Shown here: piece by piece, positions 1-11,300 of the stretch
How positions within the stretch are numbered: the stretch's first letter is position 1
Layout: each line of letters starts with the position of its first letter
Origin: Pipra filicauda
Lineage: Eukaryota; Chordata; Aves; Passeriformes; Pipridae
Assembly: GCF_003945595.2 (NCBI RefSeq)
Contig: NW_024104417.1
Span: forward strand, 1,094,053-1,158,052
DNA: 64,000 nucleotides
Reading direction: 5' to 3'
The notes under the pieces: generated by a model
Told to the model about the DNA's origin: nothing
Databases searched by the model: none
What the model saw: only the letters and a program-made list of their open reading frames with translations
Made by a program: the position numbers and the translations under genes

Positions 1-1355
1 AGGGAACAGAGATCAACCAGTCCAAGGCTTAGAGAAGAATTATGTCTCTGGGACAAAAATATTCAGGATTTTAGACTTCATGGCTTAGTGGCCAGATTTG
101 AAAAATACTTAGAGACAGAAAGATGCAAGTAGGCTTTTTAATCCCTAATTGGAATAAACTGAAATAGGCTCCCAGGAATATTTGAAAACTCCCATAGGTG
201 TCATTGTCTTCACTAGAATGACCTAGATGATTGAGCTCTTTTTCAGAGTTACTCAGGCAGTTAGCAGTTCTACCACTTGGCCTGTTTTTTCCTAGATACA
301 GAGCAAAATAGCTTGAGGTATAGTTGAGCCCCTTTGAAAGATAACATGCTTTTATGAAAAACTCATGGGCTATGTTCAATATAGAAGAGGTTGGATTGTT
401 TTCAGAAATGTGGGATTTAGTACAAGAGCAGGAACATGTTAATGGAGTTTCTCACAAGGATAGGCTGAATAAGTTGTTTCCCATACAAAGAAAAGGGATT
501 TGGCAAACAGGGAATACTATTTTATCAGCTGTAAATGCTCAGGTATGCTGTGCTCAAAGGACTAATGAGTTTTTAGATGGAAACTTAACAAAGAAAAGGT
601 AATAAAAATCTGTGTATTTGTAAATTAATGAAACTGTCAGACTGCCAGCTGATAATACTATGCATGATACCTTATCAATTATTAGTCTTCAGGCATTATT
701 TCCCTTTATACAACAGATTTGTGCATGGTCATTGTGAGTTGTCTTCTGTGAGGAAGACTGAATTAATAATGGGATTAGTATAAACCGAATCAAATCTGGG
801 ACAGCTGAAACTGGTTAATTTAGTGAAATAATTAAAAACTGTCTCTGCCTGAGTCACCTTGGGGAATTTTGTTTCTATTTACAGAGTAAATAGTCTGACT
901 ACAGTAGGTATTGTCTCTAAGTAGAAACCAGACTATACTGTGTAAACAGTGAGTTGCCAAATAGTTGATGGCAGATAACCAAGTGCACCAGACTTGCTGG
1001 GCACATTCCTTAGACCATACCTTTGGAATGGAGTTCTTGATGTAGCACTTTGCACGTGGCTTGTTTAGACTGAAAGTGTGATTGCACAGCTACACAATGA
1101 CTTGACTGGTCATTTTAAGGGCAGATGGTAGGGATTTAAGCTTTTCTACATTTTTATCCAAAACAGATGGATTAGGGAAACATCAAAAGCCTTTCACTTG
1201 GAAGTGCTATACCAGTTATGCCTATTCTGAAATCTTTTTCACAAAAGAGACTTGTATTGGTAGGCTAAAAGATGTTTGGTGCCGATATATGGGAGGAATG
1301 CAGCCCTCTACTCTATAGAAAGGAAAGAAATGGCTAAGAAATTCAGACATTTTCT

Positions 1356-1356
<1 letters not shown>
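1..1356. other. AT-rich unique DNA, no gene recognised
   Basis: Both strands were read. The only sizeable open frames (71-379 minus and 354-602 plus) overlap each other, do not resemble a protein family I know and have no promoter or convincing splice context. No interspersed repeat was recognised. It could be intergenic or intronic. Confidence 0.6.

Positions 1357-1423
<67 letters not shown>
1357..1423. repeat. Poly-T homopolymer, 67 bases
   Basis: The run is an uninterrupted stretch of T on the plus strand (poly-A on minus). Its length is far above anything else in the window, where other runs reach about 17. Bird CR1 elements end in a short octamer repeat, not poly-A, so this is not a CR1 tail. 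It might be the tail of a retrotransposed transcript inserted on the minus strand. An AATATA-like motif lies a few bases before the run in that orientation, but I found no target-site duplication. Plain homopolymer expansion is equally possible. A long open frame across it is only poly-phenylalanine and is not a gene. Confidence 0.95.
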
Positions 1424-1426
<3 letters not shown>

Positions 1427-4400
1427 TTACTTTGAATCAGCCTGGTTCCTTTGTTCCTGAGAGAGGGAACGAGACTGTTATAATTTGGTAAAGGTGTTTA
1501 ACTGTTGATTTTCACCATAATGGAGGTCAGCAGAGTGCAACCAACACAAGGATGAGTTCAACCATCATGTCCCTTCAAACACCCTAGGAAAGTGAAAATG
1601 CAAAAGGGCCATGCAGATATCCATGGCAGGACCCTATGAGAAGAAAGGTGACAGGGAGAAGAAGAAAGGATCATTCCTCAACACTGACTGGAAGAGTTCT
1701 TAATATTTTCTTTGTTGAACTTTTTTGGAATATCAAAAAGCAAACAGAAACCTTTTATTTTAAGTCAGATTTTGGGCAAACGTTTAAACAGTGATTTCTA
1801 TTTTCTTCACAGTAGGTCATGAATTCATTGTTTAAAGTGCACAGTGACTAAATATTCCATGCAGAAGACAGTACATGGGAAGAAGACAAGCACATACATA
1901 ATAAGGGCCTGTGAGAAACATGGATAAAATTTCAGGATGACTTAAATAATCTCTTTGCAACATATGTACAGGCTGATGATCAGAATTTAGGTTGCATGCA
2001 ATTTTCAGAGATGTAGTAAAACTCTAAGATATAAAACAGGTATATCATAAATGATCAGCTTGGAAGAACATGTGAGCCTGTAAGGGAAAATAAATTAGAG
2101 GCACCGGAATTTCCTTTACTATGGCACAATTTCAGATTCAGTATTTTTTCCTGTCTCAAAGTACAAAAATGGTACATTTTATAACTATCTCTGACAGCAG
2201 TGCATCAACAGAGAAGGTGACCAACCAGAGAATTTGGCACATTAAGTAAACTGATAAAGTAAATTGGTAGCATAAGACACTTTGCTATCTGAATATGAAG
2301 TAATTTTAATTTTGATTTTCAGTCTTTAAACACAGGTACCTTTCTTGAAAAATGATATTTGTTAAAAAAGTGTTTTTCTGCAATAGCAATTTCCATTACT
2401 TTTCTTCCCAGATTATTTTAACCATCATATGAAGAATAAGAAATGTAACTGAAAAGTAAAAAAAAAATAAAAAAAAATTATTAAACCTTGCATTAAGGTT
2501 TTATAAATTATGCTCAACAGGTCATTAATAGAACAAGCAGAAATTTAATAAAGTGCCATTAAAGAGTCCTAGAAATCCATGCATAATTTATGACAATGCA
2601 TTGCTTATAACCAACTATAGTATAAGTATATCAATGACTGTGACATGCTTAGGACTCTTATTAAGCATCTCTTAGTTATTCATGTACTATTTGTAAATGG
2701 GATAATAAATGATACATGCCTAAGACTTTCTTTATGCCAAATGACATCATCTACTTTATGATTAGCCAATTATTGACTATTATTAGTTTTGCTCCTTTTG
2801 TGTAAGTAGATTTTAGATCCTTCCAGTGCTGTGTAACTTGGTTTTAGCTGGAAAGTTTGTTATAAAAGTATTGTACATTTGAAACTATAGTCAGATGCTT
2901 CTAGTCCTCAGATGAATTTTTTCTGTGAAATCAATTTATATCATGTCTTCTGCATTACAGTGGTGATATGAAACAGACACTGATACACATTTTGTGCATC
3001 TCTGCAGCAGGATATTTATCATTGTCATTCTCTGAAAATGATGGTCTAATATCTTCAGCTTAGAGCAGTCAGGTCATTCAGTGTGGAGAATTTGTGTAGT
3101 TTTTCCTCTTTTGGCTTACTCCTCACAGTCTTTGTATTGTAAGACCTCCTGACCTTGATTTTCCTCTGTAGTTCTCTTTATGACCACTATGAGCTCCCCC
3201 AGGTTTCTCTGTTGACTTCCTCTTTTAGTTCCTCTCCTTGACTGATAATTTCAGAATCCAGAAGCTGAAGAAGAGAAGCTGTGATCACCCTTGCCCTCCA
3301 TCTTTCCAAAAAACCCCAAACCAAAATACCAAAACTCAGAAGGCCCTGACTTGAAGCAAATGCAATGATGATATTTCAATGTGAACATGAGAATGAGGAC
3401 TCAGCTCATAGTGAAGTCTCTGTTGGATGAGAGAAATGACATTTAATCAAAATGGGACTGTCTTCCATCTGCTGGTGTATCAGTAAAGGAGTCAGTGGAT
3501 CATTAGGAACATCCTGAGAAAGGTAATTTCTGTAGGGATCCTTGTCTGAGTGGGGGTTTTTGGGAGTAGTTAGAGAAAAACATTATGGAGAAATTATGAT
3601 TGAAGCAATAGATAGTCTGGTCACACTTGTCTAAACTTAAATTTTACTAAAGCCTAATTCAAATAAGTTTTCCTCCTGAGTTAAATGCAATCCCTAGTCT
3701 TTTAGAAAAACACAGGATTCTATTGTATACCCACCAGTAGTGTCCACTTCAGGCACTACTTCTTGGAACTGGCAGTAACTCTGTGCTGCCATTACTGTTC
3801 CAAACACACTCAGCATAAAACAAGTTGTATTTACACTTTCCATGCTCCAATTTCTAATCATTTTAGAGCAACTCACCTTCATGGGTGGTTTAAGCAAAGG
3901 TCTAGGAGTCATCAAAGCATAGACACAATCACTTTCTGCTGTTGTTTTTTGCTTTGGGCAATGGCATAGACAGCTAGGAACAGCAATGCTTAGCTGCCAT
4001 CACTAAATGCATGGTCTGTCCTTGATCTAGCATATGGTATGGTCTTGTTGCTCCAGTTATGCCTTAGAAAGTCCTCCTCTCTTAGATAAATCAGAAGCTG
4101 TGCATACCCCTTTTCAATTCCAACATCTGGCCTTCAAAATGATGGCTGTACATGTTATCTTGAAGAATGATTAGAAGGTAGGGTTAATGGAGAGATTTTA
4201 ACCATTTGAGTTTCATGTGTGGAATGACTCTCAGATTTCAGCATTTGAGAGTGTGTGAATTTGTTATTTCAACTGAAGGCCTAGATCCCTTCAAAAGGAT
4301 GAGATATCCATCCCAGGAACTGTGCGAGATCAAGGTGACAGAGAGGCAAAGTAGTCTTGTGGACTAAATATTTACCTTATTTGTATTTTTGGTTTTTTCT

Positions 4401-4794
4401 TGCCTGAAAAGCAACAAGACAAACCTGTGAATTATCTGTTAAACTGAAGAGCAAGCAACTTCTATTTCCAGACCTGCTTTTAAAATGGCACATCTTACAA
4501 CCTTAGTCGATTTTCTCCAGAAAATAAACAAACTTACATGACAAGGGGGCTAATATGTGGGCTTGCAATGAAGAGTCTGAAGGACGGAGATGTTAGTGGC
4601 AGTCAAAGGAAATGATGTTACCATGACTTGTGGTTTCTGGGCTTGGCTTTGACAGTCTATTTCTGTGAGTACCTCCTCCACGTACACCAGAAGGGAACTG
4701 TGCAGCTGTCTTATTTCCTGTAGTACACTTTCATGTGTAGTGTACTTTCCTCAAAAAACCTTAAAAATATTTGCTGCCTCCTTCTTCTTTCCTA
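1424..4794. other. AT-rich unique DNA, no gene recognised
   Basis: No coding exon or known repeat was recognised. A homeodomain-motif-dense stretch at 2481-2800 is listed separately. The overlapping open frames around 3694-3969 run on opposite strands over the same bases and have no gene-like features. Confidence 0.55.
2481..2800. promoter_or_regulatory. Candidate conserved noncoding element (speculative)
   Basis: This stretch is dense in short motifs typical of developmental enhancers. There are many ATTA/TAAT homeodomain cores, a CRE-like TGACATCA near 2744 and octamer-like ATGCATAAT and TTATGATTAG segments, with few simple-sequence runs. Nothing in the sequence proves function. The call rests on texture alone, and AT-rich DNA produces such cores by chance. 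Confidence 0.12.
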
Positions 4795-4838
4795 CTTCCT
4801 CTCTCTCTCTCTCTTTCTCTCTGTCTCCCTCTCCTTTT
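4795..4838. repeat. CT-rich simple repeat
   Basis: A polypyrimidine stretch with a (CT)n core, interrupted by TTT and GT. It could form triplex DNA, but no gene lies next to it. A small open frame across it is low-complexity serine/leucine and was discarded. Confidence 0.85.
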
Positions 4839-5984
4839 ACTTTCAGGACTGATGTGAAAATTGTCAGAGTAGGAACTAAAATAATATTTTTGTTAAATTT
4901 GTAAGAGTTAGCTCAGGTGACAGATCCAGTGGTTCTGCGTTAGACATCATTTGAAGTTCGTTTACAACACATCTCAGACAAATGTGTACCAAGAAATCAG
5001 TAGGAAACTTATGTGTTAAAATGAAAATGCAGCTTTGAGTCATTGAAAAAAGGCTTTGGTTATTGTTTTATCTACCCATTTAAAATTCCAATTTCTTGTG
5101 AATTATCAACTTGATACCAGCCATGGGAGTGTAGAAGGATGTTTTTATTTAAAATATATGTTATTATCACATTTTATTTACAAATAATTGGATTTTTTTG
5201 TTCCAAATTTACTGCTCTTTCCACATTTTCAAAAAGTAACATGATGCTTTACTTTGTAGGATTTCTACTAAATTCAGTGTGAGTTGGGCCACTGACATAA
5301 TGAAAAAGCCTTTTTGAACTGTGTTATATGAACAAATCTTTACTAAAAAGGTGAATTTTTTTTTTTAAATTAAAAACTCTTCTTAAGAGAGTCTTGAAAT
5401 ATACAGTCCATCAAGACTTGACCTTGACATTCATTAATTCCCTATAAAATGTGTGGTGATTTTTCAATCCTTATTATGACCATTCTTAAGTTTTCAACTT
5501 TATGCTGGATAGAGGTATGAAGAGATACAGCACTGTTGAAACAATTGGGAAATAAAAGGTCCTGAAAAGTCTAAAGATCCATTTCTATGGCAATGTGTTA
5601 AATGGTAATGTTAGAAGACCTAATAGCAGTAGTACGTCCAAAGAGTTAACGGCTAATATTGGAAGTGGTGTTAACTGAGGTATTTTACTTAACCTGGTTT
5701 TACTTTTTAGGGTAGATAAGGACGACTGAGTTTTAAAACAGTTTAAATTTTACCTGTTTTTTCTCTCATGATACATTCCTCTATACCCTTGTCGAGGTTT
5801 AGGGATAGTATTCTCCAATTTAGTACTTCTGCTAAAACCACAGCACTGCCTGTTTTCCTCTCTCCCTCCAAATGGAAGCAGAAAAGGCAGATATCATGGA
5901 TCGAGATCAAAACAATTTCCTGGAAACAGCAATGAGATAAGAAAATGAATAGTAACAGTAACAGCATTAATAACAAAAGTATAC
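4839..5984. other. AT-rich unique DNA, nothing recognised
   Basis: No coding segment, RNA gene or repeat family was recognised. One minus-strand open frame (5743-5976) begins with a run of leucines and isoleucines and has no family resemblance. Confidence 0.55.
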
Positions 5985-6240
5985 AAAAAGAGAATTATTC
6001 ACATTCCAAAATGCTCACCGCTGACCCCACGACAAGAAACAAATACTGTACAGCTTTCCCCACCATGTTTTCCCAAGTGGAAGGGACGCTTTCTCCTTCG
6101 AGGTAAGAGAGAGTTGGCAATGAGTGAGGTGGTAACAAATAACAGTAGGGTCCTGGCCACACACCCCTCATGGCTACTGCAAAAATTACCCCTGTCCTGT
6201 CTGAAACTGGGACAACCCCAAAGTTCCAACAACATATCAT
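5985..6240. mobile_element. Possible degraded endogenous retrovirus fragment
   Basis: Composition rises above the AT-rich background and includes several CpG sites. The plus-strand text near 6095-6235 (a TCCTGGCCACA segment, a CATGGCTACTGCAAAAATTACCCCTG-type segment and a tail with GAAACTGGGACA) resembles wording I associate with avian ERV-derived repeats. The resemblance is from memory. There are no clear LTR ends, no target duplication and no recognisable gag, pol or env frame. The overlapping minus-strand frames here (5995-6240) are probably incidental. It could instead be unique sequence. Confidence 0.25.
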
Positions 6241-7779
6241 AATTAGATATCTCTTATTAGCAGTCTTCTCTTGGTTTCAGGAGGATGGCCAAAAAGTAGT
6301 GACAGTGGGTCCAAATTTTCCTTGAAAACTGAGGGATGTTGCAGCAAATTTAGAATAAGATAGTTCACAAATTCCAAATATAATAGCTATAGCACTGTTA
6401 GCATAAAAACAGGGACAAGAAAAGAATGTGTGCTATTCCCAACTGTTCCCAGTTTTATCAGTGAAAATGTGAAATATTGTTCTCCTGGTTTTCTGTTGCG
6501 GGCAGAAGCTGACTACTGCTCTTAAGACACAAAATACCTTGCAGTTTGTGACATGTGGCTGGGTGGATATTATGATTTCTCTATTGGAGCTGGTTGATAA
6601 CCAGTTAGCTATGAATGATGGATAAAAATCATTATTTTATTGAGATTGGGGACACACTCTTTGCAATATTTAGTTCAAGATAACACATAGGAGAGCAAAA
6701 GCAGATGGACTGTGCCTTGACATAGCAGTCCCAAAGTAGAACGTTGCTCAGCTTCCTAGGGGTTTAGTTACTTCTATTAGCTAGAAGATTTGCTTAAAGA
6801 CCTATTAAAATATTTTGTGCTCTGCTGTATGACTTTAGTATTAATATCTAAAGTGACATTTCTTCGATCTTAAGTCAGATTGTCCAGCAGCATTTCTGTC
6901 TTTCAGACTTCTGCATCAGAGAACTCTCAAGGCAGTACTGGAGGAATCCCTGAATTGCTTTGTAAATAGGCCTGGAGAGGGTTAGATTTATTTGGTGTAA
7001 ACCTGACGCATTTGTAATTCAGAAAAGTCTGAATAATGAATAATAAGAACAGATCACAGTTTAATCTTCCTATTGGCTTCAGCCTCAGGAGGTAATTAGA
7101 CACACTTTCATGGAGGCAACAAAAACGTAGTGTTTTTTACCCTGAAAGCTGACACAGCATTACTTTTACTTCTAGGCTTAACATGAACATAAGCATGTCG
7201 TGGTTTACTGACATAAAGTAGGTCAAGGAGTGAAGCATAATTAATTGTATGCCTTTTCTATAGTGAATCCCCAAACCCCATGGCTGAATGAATCCCATTA
7301 GATACACACACCTTTTTTTTTTCATCTTTAGCCTTATTTTTGTCAACAGACAGCAGTTCCAGTTCCTCAGATCTCTGAATTGATTATGGTCATCTATACT
7401 GTCTTCACCTGCTCTGTCTGCTGAGCTTTATTTTCTTTATCTATTTTGTGACAGATAAATACTTTGCTTTAACTTTTTTTTTCCTCAGAACTGAAAACAA
7501 ATTTTGAACTACATTACCGTGCTTCCCTAACAAAATTATATCAGTGTAACAATGCCTTTATTATAAACAAGTACAGAAGGCATGTAATAATTCAAAGGTG
7601 AGAGTGTTTCCCTTGTGTATTAAAAGAGGGAACAGTTTCACAGCAGTATAAATACTCTTCCTAGCAGTACCAGACATTAATATTCTGCTTTTCAATGTGC
7701 TCACTGCACTGTCTGAGGGTTTCAGTGTGCTGGAGGTAGCTAAAAACTCCTTCTCTGCCTTAACCCCCACCAGCAGCCC
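6241..7779. other. AT-rich unique DNA, nothing recognised
   Basis: No gene, RNA or repeat was recognised. The small minus-strand frames at 7137-7346 and 7561-7770 show no domain, conserved motif or splice context. Confidence 0.55.
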
Positions 7780-8335
7780 ATCTATGCTGAACCTGGAGCT
7801 GAGGGAGGGCTGTACTTCTCCAAATGACAGGGCAAGCAGTCAACTTTCTCCTCCTGCAAGCAGCATGTGATGTGTCTGGCTGCCACATTGCAGGGAAAAG
7901 TAAGGGTTAACTCACCCTTCTACTTTCTCTCTAGTTTCCCTTCTGCTGTTGCCTCAAGGGCAGGAATCAGGGAGCTGGTCAAGACCCCTGGGCTGCTCAG
8001 CCTGGTGCCTATGAAAGGAGGGGACAGTGAGGCAGAGAGGCTTCCTATTTCCTCTATCTCCCGCACACAACTGTGTCTGTACCACATAGAACAAAAGCAT
8101 CCAGCTGTTTACTAGCTGCTGGGTGTGTAATGCCAGCATACATATGTCTGTGCCTATATGGGCCCTTCTGCTTGTGCTCTGCGGTTACCCTTTCCTTGGG
8201 GCTCTTTGCTGTGCACCCAGGAATGCATTCATACTTGGGTTGCCCATGTCTGGTGCTTAGTGTGGCATGTACAAAAGGCCCATTTCCATGAATGCCTTCT
8301 GGGCCTTGGTGGTTTTTGCAGAGTTAGATGAGTGT
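7780..8335. other. GC-richer block of unknown origin
   Basis: The block is visibly richer in G and C than its surroundings. Open frames run on both strands over the same bases (7867-8115 plus, 7954-8139 minus, 8073-8291 plus), which reflects a low stop density rather than proof of coding. A reasonable 3' splice acceptor (TTTCTCTCTAG) ends near 7934. A weak GT follows around 8122. It might be an unrecognised repeat, a conserved noncoding block or a transcribed segment. None of the translations resembles a known family. Confidence 0.3.
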
Positions 8336-11300
8336 CATGGAATTATCCCCAGTTTTCTGCCCCTTCTGCTCATAAGAAAGGATCAAAAAATGTTCACAAA
8401 ACATAACTTTTTTTTCATTAATGTGCATAATTTTTTTGGAATGTTTCAACTGGCTACACTACTGAGTTCTCATCTGTTGTAATTTCTCCTCCTGGGCAGG
8501 AGAAAACCAAAAGGCCAGCCTTTGGACTGGAAGCCAATGGATTAATTTGTAATTTTTCCAAGTATAGGGTGTTGCAAGACAAAGAGATTCTGTAATAGGT
8601 CTGGACATCATATAGCCTTTATGAACAGCCTCACTTGTTAGAATTATTACTTCCAGAACTCATCCAGAGAATTAAAAGCTCCAGTTTTCTCTGTATAAAC
8701 AAAAACCTCACTGCTGGAGAAATGATCTTATGAAACAGCTCCAAGCTCTTAGTTCCTATTTTTACCACCAAATTTGCCTGCAGCTGCCAGTTTGAATTAC
8801 TTCCATCTTTTCTCTGCTTAGAACAACCAAGGGAGTAGAGAAAAGAGAAAAAGAGGATCTGCAGAGATTTTGATTCTTTAAGACGAAGTAAGAATTTGTG
8901 TAGCTGAAAGCTTGATAGGCGCAGAGCCAGAATGGATTGAACAATTAATTCCTCCATTTGTCCATGTTGGTTCCTCCCTTTTCCTCATGTAACCAATTGG
9001 CTTATTAATGTTGCAGTATAGATCTGTAGACAATCTAGGATAAAAATGCAAGTTGGTTGTCTTATGCATCGCCAATTTTTGTAGGGTTGAAGAGTTCACA
9101 ATTCGGAAAAAACTTCCCATGTTCTTATTTATCTATGCTCAGATTTATAGAACTAACAGTTATGCTTTTGCTGTTTTGTGTGATGAGGAAAAAATATAAC
9201 ACAAAATAGAGCAAGCCCTTTTAGTTTTTGATTTATAGAGTCTGATATGTGTTGACCTCACTCAGTCTACAAAGCAAAGGAGTGTGGGGTTGTCTCCTCT
9301 TATCACTTATATTACAGTGATCAGTCTACTGTAATTTTTATCTGTTTCCTGAGATACTGACAGTGTAGTGTTCTTGGTTTTTACTCTTCTGTGATCTAAA
9401 AAATTGTATCAAAATAATCAAGCACCAATTGAAAATTTGATGGTTGTATTTAAAGTAGATGCATTTTTTCCTCACAGCATGCTTTCTTATATATTATTAC
9501 CATTGCTGTTTAAAAAAAAAAATAATGTAATTTCAGGATTTTTACAGCAAAGATTTCTTAAGCTTGGTCATGTCATGATTAAATTTGGTTTCTGCATTTT
9601 CTCAACTGTGTCACAGAAAGAGAACTGTTATATGGTTCTCTCCCATGATGCATTCACAGTAAGGATGTTCAATAACTGTGCTATTTTTTCTCCAAATTCT
9701 CATCATGTGACCGTGCTAAAAATAACTCTGCCTGCGACTTCTGGCTTTGTAGATTTGCTATATTTGCTGTAAGTGGAAGAGGATGAGCAGGGGTTTGGAG
9801 TCAAACCTTATTGTTCAGTAGTGGTCTCTTACCAAAGCTATGAAATGTCACGTTAAGAAGCAGATGTTAATTGACAGAACTAATTTCAATTAATACTGTT
9901 TTCTTCACGTCCTAATAGCATGTTATGTATGTGGACAGACAGGGAAAAGTAGATGGCTTTCAAATACTTCGAACTTCACTTCTATTTACTTCTATTGTGA
10001 AGTTATATATTTAGATGAAAGGTGGAATTAGGAGGCTATTTGCATCATGCATTTACATTTTTTCTCCAGAAAACTGAGTAATGTTTATGGCAAAAAACCC
10101 CAGATTCTCCATCACCAAGGAAACAGATTGACCTATGCCAATAATACAAACATGATTATGTATAAAGATTAATATTTTGGAGGATATGATGGGGATTCCA
10201 ATGGTTTTATTAAATAAGGTATTGAAGAAAACAAGTTATTAATTAACCTTTTAAAATTTATACAAAAAGGAGGGCTATGTGGATGTGTGCCTGGAAACTT
10301 TAATGCAAAGGGCACAAGACACAGCAGGCAATATCCAAGAGGATAGAATACCACCTGGTGAGAGGTATATTTACAAACCATTGGTCTAGTGCTTTGAAGA
10401 TAGGCACCATTTTGTTTTCATAAGTTCCTGCTGAACTGACCATCAGCTTGAGGCCTTGCATTTCCTCCCAGCTGCCTTCTTGCCATTAACTTTTATGAAA
10501 GCCAAGACCAGGCAGAAGCATGTGTTAGGACTGACCAAGAAGATAATCTGATACACAAAATATTTATGGTCTACTCCAGTTGAAATAAATGGAATAAATT
10601 GATTTGAGTTGAGTAGTATCTCCTCTTTTAAAGGGAAAATTTATTGCTTCTAGCAAGTAGCTTTTCAAGGGATCCTGGCCTTTAATGAATAAAATACAGT
10701 GTTCAAATTTCATTTATGCTAATAGTGCAGGATATTCTCATGCAGTGCTGAGGAATCTACTGTGTAAAGTGTGTGTACTAAAGCTCTTACACATGGCCAG
10801 TGCAATATCAAGGAGTTTTACTGTGAATTCAAATCATACCTGTGCATATTTGTTTTACTTACAACCTTTGTATTTTCATACTCTTACCCCTTCCTGGTGG
10901 ATAACATCAATTTTCAAATGAAACTCCAATTAACATTTTCCTAAATAATACTTGTTGGTGCTGCCCAGTGTTTTACACACAGCATCAATGAATTTTGAAT
11001 ATTGTGACATCTGAGGAGATGGGTATATGTGCGCACATAACAGGAGACATACTTGATACTGTAATTTCTCTGTTATCAATACATGTAAGTGCTTATCTGT
11101 CTTCTCTCTTACCTTACTTTACAAAGCAATTCTCAGTGAAAGTCAGAGAGCCCTGGCAGCAAAGTGGCTTTAACTCTTGATGATCATTTATTTGCATGAA
11201 GACCCAGCTGAACTTCTTTTGCTTCTACTGAAACCTTTTTTTCAAGTCTGAGTTCTCCACAGAGATAATTAAATGACAAAGTAGTACTTTGACTGCAAGG

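Noticed and set aside
1276..1491. 71-codon frame
   Set aside because: Its core is poly-phenylalanine from the T-run, so it is not a gene.
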